DNA of 64,000 bases from Baylisascaris procyonis (Eukaryota > Nematoda > Chromadorea > Rhabditida > Ascarididae): contig JAZARR010000077.1 in the NCBI GenBank assembly GCA_037389465.1, positions 1,054,001 through 1,118,000 on the forward strand, read 5' to 3'. The position numbers and the translations under genes were made by a program. Below, in pieces: positions 13,701-25,000 of this stretch; position 1 is the stretch's first letter; each line of letters starts with the position of its first letter. The notes under the pieces are model-generated. The model worked only from the letters and a program-made list of their open reading frames with translations. It searched no databases and had not been told where the DNA came from.

Positions 13701-16700
13701 AGTGAACAATAAACGGCTAAATGCCATATTTGTGGAGCAAACTATGTTTAACATTAGCATGTGCTCTTAAAAGAACATTGAAAACGTTACAAATAAACAG
13801 GCAGACAAATAGCTATCAGTGGCCAGTCTTATGGGTAGCGCTTGGATTTTCGACCAACGACCAACGGATGATGACTTGTTATGAATTATGCTCGTGATTG
13901 GAGGATTACCTGTTGTTTCAAAATGAAAGTTCAAAAAAAGCGAAAACATACGCTCTTTTCGCTGGACTATTTGCGCCTTCTCCGATTCGACAATCTCTAA
14001 AAAAAGATAAATTTCAATGTCACGTGCATTGTTGTCATCACCACGTTCTTCTTCCAGCGTCTCTGTTCCAAATTTCGCCCACTTTCAATTCAAAACTTGC
14101 AGTCTTCACTTTGCTTTACCAAGCTGTTTGAATGATCAAGCAGACTTCTAAGAGCGCTAGAAATCATTCATCGAGTGCACGCAACTTTTAGCTGTTGACC
14201 CTTAGAACCAACAATTAACATCTTGCGAATTTCCGAAGTCGCGTTTGCATCATGCACTTGCACTCTCCTTCCCTTCTCATCGAGGAGGTAGAAAGTGCTC
14301 TACTGCTCACTTCACCCAACAAACCTTCTACTTGAATTCATGATGAATCGAAAAACAGCAAAACTAACTTTTCTCAATCTGCTCGGTTACACCGGGATTG
14401 TCAGCTTCCAACTCGTACTTGAAGTGAAGGACCTCCTTGTTTAATCTCTGCTTGTACTTCTCCAATAAAGTGTACATCATTTCGACGATTGCCACCTTCT
14501 CATCGGCTTGTTCTCGAATCTTCTTGTACTCCTGAACAGAACGTTAGGCTTGCATAAAATCTCTTGCAACATCTAGGATCAGATTTGGTGCAACATTTAG
14601 GATCAGAATTGGTAGCATCACACGAAAAGCTCGTTTCTCAAAAAATACCTAACGCGATTTTTCTTCAATTCATTCTGCATGTACAATCCTCCCATCAACA
14701 GGTAGTCAATAGTTATACTATTTAGCAGTTTTGCATCAAGCTATCGAACCATCTAAAACTGCCGAAAAAATAACAGCAGAGATGTTAGTGAATAGGAAAC
14801 AAGGTGAATACTGAGGCAAATATTGCACAGTTAATGAAAACTATTTATTCCGATGCTAGCCGAACGAATGCGAAATATTCGAAGTATAGACGAATACTCA
14901 AAGTGAGTTCTGAATTATATTTTCTAAGAATCGGCAGCAGCTCTGAAAACAAATGATTGCAATATATATTCCATCTTCTAGATCTCAATATAAACCTAGC
15001 TCACCTCCTTCAGCTTCGCGTATCGACGATTTTGTTCCTCTCTGGAAAGATTAGGTGCTTGATCGAAAAATTCTTTAGCCGCTTTAGCTGCCTGATCAAT
15101 ACCTCCTGAAAGGACCAAGAGTCTTGCGTTTCAAACAAGAAAGACAACAACCTCAACCAATAGCACTCTTTCAAACTACCATACAAATATACAAAGATAT
15201 AAATGCATTGCTGCGCACATTAAAGCAATTGCCATTTATGCGTACGAAAGCAACGAACACGGACACTTGTGCCCTTTAATCTGAAGTTCTGTATGTGTAA
15301 AGCAACAATCTCAGTTTCACGTACATCGGCTTTGCAACTATATGCCCTCCAGGTAGAGCAAGAAAACTTTTGCACTGCATAATCACCAACAAATAACAAT
15401 TGAGATATCAGAAATGCTTCACTTTCACGAATTAGCCGTCCTGACAAAAACTCTAGGACTTCTGAGAAGATGGAAGGGGGGGGAGGGAGGGGGGGGGGGG
15501 GGGAGAGACAAAATGTCGCACATTCCGATATTCATTTATTGTTCCAACTCTAGCGCTAAAGAATCATTGAGTATAAAAGAAGGAACAGAAGAGAGCGAAA
15601 CAAAGAGATGTCAATAAAATGGTCTATAGGCATGGGAGTAAACATTATAAACGTAGATGTAGGACGAGCAGCGTGAATCACAGCTTCATTTAGTGAAAAG
15701 TTTCAGTTACGCGAAGCTAATTTATTGGCTATGAAGACCAGAGGGATGATGGGTCTACATAGACTGGTCATCTTACTGGGAAACTGTAGTCGTCGATATG
15801 CAAACAGCAACTGAAAACTCCAATTTGCAGCTGCTACAGGAAGAAACCAAGACAAGTGATCGGAAACTAACTTACTTCTTATTCACGTTCTCTCTATTTT
15901 CGCTCTTGGCTGTTTAAGTCCAACACTAACAATAACAGTAGTCACTTACAATCTCTCTTTCATCTCAAATAACCAAAAGACGTTCGCCATACCCTTCGAA
16001 AAGAAACAAACGCTTGTAATGGAGATAGTAATTTATCAAAGAATAGACTTACGTTGAACCTGTAAATCAAGCATCCGAATTTCCGTACTTCTGTCACGCA
16101 TTTCAGCCGGCAACTGCTCGATCACTGAAAAACGCAAAAAACTTTCCACTGTCTAAAGAATCGACACACTTTGTCAATTCCTAGTGCGATCCTAATCTAC
16201 AAATCCATAACAGATGAAATCTGACGATCAGGCAATGGCGTTGGCTCATTTGCAACCACCTTCGACGAATGACAACATGTATGCTTAGATCATATCAATG
16301 CATCGGAATCTACTCATCTCAAAAAGAATTTTCGGCATGAACATCAAGAAAATCACTACGCTTTGCGCAGTCGGCCTAGTGGCCTTCGGAAAATTTTGCT
16401 TTGGCTGAAATGGGTGACGAGATCACTTTTTCGATTCTAGAACAATATATTCAGTTATCATAAATTTAAATGGCTCCCTCAATTCCGAACTGCAAGTGAA
16501 TTTTTCGAATTCAGTGCACACTACTATGAAGACTTTTTACTCCTTCCAAATTTTTGTCGAATTCTTGGATTGGGAAAATCATCTCAGAAATAACGAAATT
16601 TGTGAAACCCGTTTGTTGTGAGAGAGAAAGAGAGGCTGCGTAGTAAACGTTTTCACTGTTCATTCATAGTTTCAGTTGACGCTGACAATACCAACACTTC

Positions 16701-16835
16701 TGCGAAGGAACCGTGAAGATCCTGTGTAAAAAAGAAAATTTCCTCACATGAACTGCAAAAAATACGCCTACTAGTTCTACCTTAATACTGATGAACTGAA
16801 AACTCACATTCAACAAAATCTTCCAGATATAACAT
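4786..16835 (-). CDS. ing-3: ING3-type inhibitor-of-growth protein, 9 exons, complete (345 aa)
   Basis: ING3 is the histone-reading subunit of NuA4/TIP60-type acetyltransferase complexes in the nucleus. Exons on the minus strand, 5' to 3': 16835-16808, 16124-16053, 15105-15005, 14531-14369, 11682-11486, 9283-9190, 7775-7690, 5772-5638, 4947-4786. Phases agree at all eight junctions and the total is 1,038 nt including TAA. The N-terminus [20 protein letters not shown] is the ING3 signature start. The ING helical domain runs to about residue 121 and ends in [18 protein letters not shown]. Residues 122-285 are low-complexity, Ser/Pro-rich and then acidic ([15 protein letters not shown]). The PHD finger has C288, C290, C301, C306, H312, C315, C328 and C331, with Y295 and W310 as expected H3K4me3 cage residues. 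The family SYGEM motif reads SYGCM here. Human ING3 is about 418 aa. Exon 5 could instead end at 11495 (also in phase), and the exon 8 acceptor is not T-rich, so those edges are less certain. Confidence 0.93.
5941..5984. repeat. 44-bp near-perfect palindrome in an ing-3 intron
   Basis: Two 22-base arms meet at CAGTACTG with no loop. There is a single mismatch near the outer end. Each arm contains a run of seven A or T. It lies in the intron between ing-3 exons 7 and 8, about 170 bases upstream of the exon 8 acceptor in transcript sense. Confidence 0.85.
15476..15503 (+). repeat. G-rich tract with G8, G3 and G15 runs
   Basis: Runs of G at 15476-15483, 15485-15487 and 15489-15503 are separated by single A bases. 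Such a run could fold as a G-quadruplex. It lies in the ing-3 intron between exons 2 and 3 and is C-rich in the transcript. Confidence 0.8.
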
Positions 16836-16880
16836 TCTGCGCACAATCACACTTTCCTTGTAGCAATCCCTCCTGCAAAC
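16836..16880 (-). promoter_or_regulatory. Possible spliced-leader acceptor upstream of ing-3
   Basis: On the minus strand, GTTTGCAG (16880-16873) lies about 37 bases before the ing-3 ATG. A second AG (GCGCAG, ending at 16837) lies one base before AATG. Many nematode mRNAs receive a spliced leader at such a site close to the start codon. An ordinary 5'UTR intron would look the same, so this is inference from position and motif. Confidence 0.35.
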
Positions 16881-17330
16881 GAAGGTGTTAAGTAGGTGAT
16901 CGCTTAAAGTAGATGAAACGTTTCGTCAGCAGCAATTAGCATCGACCTATGATTGCCTAACAATGGCTATTTACAAAGAATATTAAACTGCAGTATAAAC
17001 CATGTGCTTTTAGAATATTATTTGCAGCATGATTTTGTTTGCTATTTTCTAATACTGAAATTCTCAACCGCCCGTTAACAGTAAGAACTGTGCCTCAGCA
17101 AACATTTCCCATGAGTAAAACTCACGCTACCGCTTTAACTACACTTAAAATCGAGCACGACATGAATGTGAATCCAAATACTCGAGTTCAACAGCAAAGA
17201 AACTGACTGCTTTAATTACTTAGTGACACCTTTAATAATAAAAGCATAATAATTAAGAGCTAAATAACAAAAAAAGGAATGCTGCCACTGTAGTGTTACG
17301 TTGAAAAACCTTCGAGCACGCAGTTCCCAG

Positions 17331-17428
17331 TCACCACTAAACACAGAAGAGTACTGATCGGCTGCTTGTTCACAGCACTTCACCACTAAACACAGAAGAG
17401 TACTGATCGGCTGCTTGTTCACAGCACT
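17331..17428. repeat. Perfect 49-bp tandem duplication
   Basis: Copies 17331-17379 and 17380-17428 are identical, each starting TCACCACTAAACACAGAAGA. The match stops at 17429. Because 49 is not a multiple of three, the copies are read in different frames in the overlapping minus-strand open frame. Full identity points to a recent event or an assembly artefact. Confidence 0.9.
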
Positions 17429-19102
17429 AGCACTTAAAGTGGCAACACGCTTTGAGTAATGAGTGATTTCATTGATGAAATGAGCAAAATGCAGTGTAAA
17501 GAACAATAACATGCATATAACGTTGAGAACCACAATTGATCTCATCGACGAATTCACCCAATTAGATCTACACATTTATTTCTATTGCAACGTACAATAA
17601 TTTAATGTGCACCCTACGTAAGGTAGAATAGTCGACCCTAGATCACAAGAGATTAGTGCGCCTTGCACAGTAAAGAAGTCAAAAGCTCACATGCAGAGCG
17701 AAAGATTGCGCGGCAAGGCTAACCTCAGACAGAATCGAGAAGCTATCACAGATCTTAGTGCGCTCATATATTCATTCCAGATTCTAGAGGGTTCGCTGGG
17801 CCGAATGGGCCTACGCGAGGCTGTCAAAACGCGTGAAGAGGTCGGAAGATAAGCGAGAATTCGCATGACGCGACCACGAGAATTGTGCCAACGATAGAAG
17901 TCATCTTAGTTGGAGCGCTCCCTTTGCTTTCACACCTTATTGCATAAGTGTGATAAACTATTCCCCTTGATATCTGTATCAGCTGGCAGGCTACTCGATC
18001 GTCCTTGAAAGGAGTTGCAGATCCTGAAGGAGACTTGCGACTAGACCAACCAGGGGGACTTAACCTTTACGCTCACTTATATGAAAACACTTCTTGGAAG
18101 AATAAAATAAAATACAGCATTCGAGCCGACGAAAATTCGGACCAAAGAAACTGAAAGCAATAAAGCGACTATAATAGGACGACAAGTACTCACAACTGCA
18201 AACACACTGGCGAACCTCCAGAAATGTTTAAGCGCTGCCTTCAGATTCAAATGTTTTATAATAAAGTCTGTCGAGTTTAGACGAGCAAACCCGTAATGAA
18301 GTCTTCTTAGCTAAGCAAGCTGAAATTAATCCTTCAGTTTTTTCTTCTCTTGGCAGGTTTTTTTAAAACCAAACTTTTCTCAGATCCCTCTATGAGCTAT
18401 TGCGAAAGCCATAACAATTCGGCGAATGAGCATACATACACAGGAATATAGAGACCACAGTGAGTTTTGCATTGTAATGCAGAAAAGCTAATTCGTTTCA
18501 TTAGCACATCGATCGAAAGTGGTCAAAATGCATCATCTTCTAGCTCGATAGGCGACAGCATGGGCTACTTTGGAAACATTGGTGTGTTTCCCTCGGCTGC
18601 AGTAGATGCTTGCACTCATATAAATAGTACTTTATGTGCGTGACAAATCTGCATTGAAAATTGGTGAAAAGACAGTGCAAAATTTATTGAAAAGCACCGT
18701 TGTTCCTTTCGTTAATGGGAGAAATTTCTGGTGGCCTGAAAAATTACCTCATGCATCAGCTATATTAAGAGGTAACATGACTCTGGTCCCATAAGCATCC
18801 ATTCCTATCTTGCACGACCCCCCACCCCTTCTCCCCTTTCCTGCATGAATTGTAAAAATGAATTTCGAGACCTACGAACTGCGGTCAAGGAAACTTTCTA
18901 GGAAAGATTTCTTGGCAATTTGCCAATCGGTAAATTTCTCTACTCAAGGACTTTAATCATCGTCGATAGAAACCCCGCCTTCGAAAATCTGCTTCGCACA
19001 CACGCCGGAGTTTATTCAAAAGTACAAGTTTCGTTGAGATGGTGATTCAAAAACACATAGTTTGGGTTTAGTGGAAGTGAAAAGCTGGCTTGTATTTTTT
19101 TA

Positions 19103-19153
19103 ACTTCTTTTACTCTGTTTGCCTAAGGCGCTGGCGAACAGAGTAAAAGAAGT
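19103..19153. repeat. Inverted repeat, 21-bp arms, 9-base loop
   Basis: The left arm (19103-19123, ACTTCTTTTACTCTGTTTGC plus C) pairs with the right arm (19133-19153) with one mismatch. It lies between the NDUFB8 gene and ing-3. It would form a stable hairpin in RNA from either strand. Confidence 0.85.
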
Positions 19154-20327
19154 AAAAGAATCCCCGAGCTATGATGCTTCAAGGATTTCCCGCTAAGAAT
19201 CTTTTCTTTTAAAGGATAGACCGCAAAATACACCCTTAAAAAACTAGAGGATCGTACGCTAGCGCGGAAAATTGCCCAAAGTGTGGGAGGATGTATGAAA
19301 GAAGGTGGGCAAGCAGAGGCCTCACTTACAATCAAGAAATTGGCCAGCACGATACACTATCCACTTCCATCCTAGCTTATTTTCCGCCTGCACCGTGCCC
19401 ACACGAACCCCCTTAAAAATCCTAACGTCTGCGCTAATGCAAGAATTTCCCATAAAGAAGCCGAACGAAAACGCGGATGCTGCGTCAATGCAATCTTGAA
19501 CATGAAGGCACAAAGGATTTTTAAGAGTGATGAATTACAACCCAGTATACTGCGATAGGCTGACGATGAACACGAGACGATAGGCTTCGACACGGTGACC
19601 ATCATTTTCACATAAATTTCATCGGGCAAATGTGTAAAAGCAAGCTCACTTTGCAGTGATAAGGCAGGCAGCAAAACCGTTGTCATGCATTGCGAAACGG
19701 CAAAAACTGTATATCAAACGAAGAAAACATAAGTCTCCATCGGATTCAATGCGACGTCCTGTGAAACAAGCTAAAATAATGGTGAAGGTGGAGAATAGTC
19801 CGGAAAGCTTCGCACAGAACGTCTCTTGAGAAAGTAAAAAACCAAAGCACATGTGAAGACGTTACAACTCATATACCGGCTACGCTAGCGTCATTTGTCG
19901 TCTGTAAAAAACAGCCACCTTCAACAACTCATTCCTCTCGAGTCATTCGAACGGTGAACACTGGACAGGATATGAGCACTGTTGGAATGCTTCTAGACGT
20001 TCTCACTATTGAACCTCTCAGAATTACTCCTGCTCAGAATCACAGAGTAATACAGCTAAGTAGTAAAATTTATTGCAACCGGCACGACAAAACGGACAAC
20101 AAAACGTATGCCTATGATGGTTACAGCCGAGATATTCAAAGCGATGCCTAGAATCATAGGTCTGATTCCTAGAGTGCCCGCTCAAAACGGTCCTGCACTG
20201 ATTCCGTTAATTTCATTTAAGCAGTCAGAATAGGTGAGGACTTGAAACATGCGAACAAACCGACGAAAACAATTTCCGCTGTTTTTCTTACAAAAAGAAA
20301 AACATACAAAACTGATAGGTCTGCTAC

Positions 20328-20433
20328 CAGGAGGCCCACCTGCCCCTTCACTGGTAGTCACACCTGTTCTCGTGAGAACCGCTTCGTTTGCGTCCTTCGA
20401 CCGTATATAGGCCTCATTTGATAGTCGCTCCAT
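20328..20433 (-). other. Possible first exon of an unrecognised small gene
   Basis: Starts ATG at 20433 and reads MERLSNEAYIRSKDANEAVL, then a Gly/Pro-rich end before a GT donor (CCTCCTG|GTAGCAG). It is 35 codons plus one base. A following acceptor near 19970 would give a short C-terminus ending FTVRMTREE, but that join is speculative. It lies on the same strand as its neighbours. No family was recognised. Confidence 0.25.
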
Positions 20434-21745
20434 CTCGTTGCAAAAATTCTATCGAAATAACCCATCCTCTGCGACATTAAACAACTTATAGCGGCATCCC
20501 TGAAATAAACTATGGCAACATGCTCTATCCCATGCAACCCCGCGCTTACCAGTCATTATCTGTGCAGAACAACGACCATTCAACCACCATCCTACGAATC
20601 ACTTAGCATGCACTACAAACGTGCAACTGCCGTCCAATCAAACGACGCTCTATGTTGCATATTGTCCTGTTCATAACAAAACACAGCTTACCTACAGCAC
20701 TAATCCCACAACGACAATGCCAATCTAAGGACATTTGTCTTTTGATACTGAAGGGAATCCACGGTAACAACAAAACCTGCAAGATATCAACAAGGCGTAC
20801 CTCTTCCTTTTCTTCTAAAAGGAAACCGGACACCAGCAAACCTCAATAAACAAACTTCATCCCAACAAAGTCCCGAAGCCATAACTTCAAAAACGATAAC
20901 ATTCTGTGTTGCCCAAATCCCAGCAAATTACCCCGTGCGCATAAAAGCTGGGCCGTGCCCAACACAGCAGGACATAAAGCCTAATTTTTGCACAATTCAA
21001 AGACGTCCGCAACCACCTCAAGCGTAACAAAGACGTGAATACCATCAACAAGGTTGCGAAATTCTGACCTTTTCAATCGCCATCATTTTATGGCATATTC
21101 CTACTCCAATGCCTTTATTTGTGAAATTTTTGGTGATCCCCGCACTTCCGATAGTCCCGCAATGAAGCCAAAATGAATCCCTCTCCTGAATCGATTACCC
21201 ATGATTTTGGTGTCCCCACTCTCCGAGGTCTTCTACCGTGGAACAAGGCGCTGAGGAGAGCATTTCTGAGGCTGATTCCGCGGTCAAGACAAAAAACGAC
21301 AACCTCAAAGGTTCATAACAGAGAAGAACCCTCTCCATGGTTGTCCTCATCAAATGTGCTTAGATTTATTGAACAGCTTGTGAAAAATTGGACCATAGAA
21401 TAATTTGACTTCGGGAACTCTAACTAAGAAATAACTGGAAAAGTGGTAAAATGGAGCAGTCAAGGAACACTGGGCTGCTTTTTCAAACTGGGATCTAAAT
21501 AAGCCCCGAAATCCGTTCCACAAATTTTGCCTGGAAGGATACAGCTGTTCTCACAGCCGAAATACGCAGACGAACAAACAGACAAGCAGACAAGTATCTA
21601 TAAGGTAAAAAAAAAAACATTGAGGAAAACATTCGAGCACGTCTCACTAGCGTTTACAGCACCAAAATTTAGAGGTACTCAAGAATGAGTGCGTCTGTAA
21701 AAGCAATATAACATCAACACTACAACACACATACAACTAAACTCT

Positions 21746-21751
21746 TTTATT
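21746..21751 (-). terminator. Candidate poly(A) signal AATAAA for the NDUFB8 gene
   Basis: AATAAA on the minus strand, about 345 bases past the NDUFB8 stop codon. I saw no closer copy. It is only a hexamer match and the 3' end is not otherwise supported. Confidence 0.3.
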
Positions 21752-22096
21752 ATTGGCTTTCGTCCGAATAACACAAAACAAACAAACATTAATCTCATGA
21801 CTGCATGCTGCTATCACAAACTCCAAAAAATACTGCTTCTGGGTGAGGATTGACAGGAAATAAATTAAATCTGTTTACATTTCGTTTTCAAGACACTTAA
21901 ATAAAGCTTCATTTTGCTATTTCCTCTAATAAACGTTGATTGTAAACACTGCAAAAGGCATAGATAAGCTAACTGCTATTAAACAATTGAAAAGAGGCAT
22001 TTAGGCCCATTTGTTCTGCGCAAGCAGTATACAAAACATGCCTAGGAACGAACAGTCAACTATATATATAAATATATCAGTCGCAATCATAAAGAT

Positions 22097-25000
22097 TTAG
22101 TCCAAAGGCTCGAAAGTGTAGTTAACGATTGGATATTTGCGCGCATCTCCCCACGGCCATGCGCGATAATAGTCATAGGAATATTGTTTCGGCATCTGAA
22201 ATCCAAATCACTCAATCCATTTTTTTCTTTCACAGATTCATGGGTACTGTCTCCGTTTTCCAACCTCTCCATCACATCTGACTTCTTTTAATCTGATGTA
22301 GATACTGATATCGCCTCTACTTCTTTCATTTGATTTGTTCAACTTCGACTTTCCTCTCCACTGTTTCAGAACTTCGACGACGATTTTATAAATCGAAGCA
22401 TGCGTATGACAAAGCAACTCATCACTGTTGTTCGCTGCTCAACTAAACTGCACCAACGAATTCAAAGTATCCCTAATCGTAACATACACCTCAATCCCTA
22501 TTTATGTGTACCTCTACCATCAGAAACCTCCATAACAACCTCACTGATCACTGATAGCTGCAAAATAGATCCATAACAAACGACAAGCGGGACTACAAAC
22601 GAAATAACATTTGGATCTCGTTCTTCCTACTCCACGGTTGGTAACAGCCAGTATTCACAATACTACTGGTTCACTCTAGAACAAAAGCTGCACTCAAAAG
22701 CCCTCATCATTAACACTCATTCGGATCAACGAAGAGCCTCACCGAGTCGCGGCTCGTTTCCGACCATTTCATCGGAATGCTTCAATGAACTGCTTCATTC
22801 CTAAATATACTTCACAAGAATTTAAGAAAAAAACCTTTTAAAGAATAGAAAATTCAAATACCACAGGGTTTTTCCAACGGAACGCATTTGGATCGTCACG
22901 CGTAACGTACCACGAAATGAGCGCCATGGGAACGAGCACACGCAAACACAGTACGATCGAGTTCCAACTACAAAGAAACACTTTCAGCAACACAAGTTAA
23001 ACGAGCTTTCCTTACTAAACACAACGTCGACTGATCATAACAATAACTTCAGTTGATACCTCGGACAATATTTGTGAGAGAACATTGAAATATGGCTGCC
23101 CTCCTGACTATGCTTCACATTAAAGACAAAAATCACCTTACGATGATCACTGCGCAAGCCGAAATGAAAGCATTTAAATCTAGTTCAAAATTCAGTGTGG
23201 CAGCAATCATAGCTGCTCACCAATAACATAATTCACAGCGTTCATCGATAATAAAACCAAAATGTAACTGATGCAGAGCACATCAAATTGAAAACAAACA
23301 ATGTGCACCTTCGTACGTATATCGGATTACCATTCCCACCAACTGTAATCCCCCTGGATTGCTCGCTTTCGTGAGAACAGGGGTTAATTAGCATCTTCAA
23401 ACAGATCCAACCCATCCACGTCCATCTTCACGTCATTAACCTGAATCCGATCTCCCTGGAGCAGGAATGGAAGCGGCATTATCCCGTATTCATGTCTTTT
23501 TCAGACGACTATCAACCCTCCACTCAGTCAATTCCTTCTTTCTGCAGCACTTCCTCTGTGCTCGTTAACAAAACCTGGCAATTGAGTGCGTTGGAATGTG
23601 GCTAACTTCAACGCAATTTTAATTACTAGTCTAGTTCGCATTCCCTACCATGATACTTTCAAGCATTAAGACCCACTTAGAACAAAAAAAAAATATTGAG
23701 TTTGGCACTTTACCGATTTTTGTCCTAGAACCGCAGTCAAATCCAGTTCTGTTCTAAGAATTGCTGAGCAATAAAAGCAGTACGGATTTCTCAATTCTCC
23801 GGTATCACGCAACCCTTCTTCTTTACGATACCAGTGAAAAACCTTTTGGAGAATGTGATGACAACAAGGACATGATTCAAGGTATGAGATTGCTACCAGG
23901 TGGTTAATCGTCAACGCTACCATGAACCAACTGGTAGCAACCTCATGCCCTCACAATAAACTTTTTTCATTTATTTCACCTCTATTCTTCTTTGTTTCCT
24001 TATCACAGCACTCAACAGCAGTGTAATCTCCGTCCCAATAGAAAGGTAAGGAGGGCGACAGACCTCACCTATGAATATCTTATGACCGATAAAAGAATAA
24101 AACAATGGAGATAACCCTAAAAAGTTTCTGAACTTTGCAACGCTATCAACAACGAACGAGTTAAGACTAGTCTATTCAACAAATGAATTTTCTTCAATGA
24201 GCGGAAATGTCGCAACAGCTGTGTCAAATCAGTGTTCATCAATTGTACTTTGACATGCAATTATGTGAATGGTATCCAACTGCAGATATTTAAATACATC
24301 AAGATGGAAATTCACAGCATCGAATAAATGCTGCACTCAATTGACTGTTTCTTAGCAACCATCTAATCCATCGTACTTGAATGCATGTGTGGTGCTTATG
24401 CTTTAGTCCCATATGTTAGTGCATCTTGAATTTTCCCTGATATCACCCCTTTCTGAAAACATCAAAAATTCTACAGCATTAGTACGACGAATCTCCTTGC
24501 CCCATACATTAATTCTTATAGGCAATTCAGTTTTTGACACAGTAAGACTCGTATATGGGCGGGGCAAATGTAATTAACGTGACTGAATGATGGACATTCC
24601 GAAAATAACTTAGGAATTATTATTGCAGTACCAGATATTTCACGCCTAATCTGTCTTATACACGATTCCGCAGCATGATATCCAATGGGAGCCTATTTAT
24701 GGAAAACAATTCACGCAATCGATTCCCCTATCCCTTCACACACGCAATTTAAGTTATCTCACATTACTAAAATAAGGCACATGAAAACTTACATTTTGAA
24801 ATCTTCAGCCTCTAGTCCTGTGAACGTGAGGCGATCACCACGATAGCGCATCACATCCATGCCAACCTGAAAATCACTACTTTTTACCTCTACTGTTTCC
24901 AATGTGGTTAATTTAGATAAACCTCTCTCCTCCATTCCCTTTGCCACGCTGATTGCAAATTGAGCAGCAACTACAACGACAATTTTAACAGCGTAACTGG

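Larger units (their letters stand above)
16836..22096. other. Intergenic region between the NDUFB8 gene and ing-3
   Basis: No known family was recognised. It contains the NDUFB8 3' UTR side (right end), the ing-3 5' flank (left end), a 49-bp tandem duplication (17331-17428), a GC-rich stretch (about 17690-17930), a hairpin (19103-19153) and an exon-like minus-strand segment starting with ATG at 20433. Otherwise it is AT-rich and stop-rich. Confidence 0.55.

Noticed and set aside
17216..17575. 119-codon minus-strand frame with a hydrophobic start
   Set aside because: It runs through the 49-bp duplication with the two copies in different frames, has no family match and no splice context.
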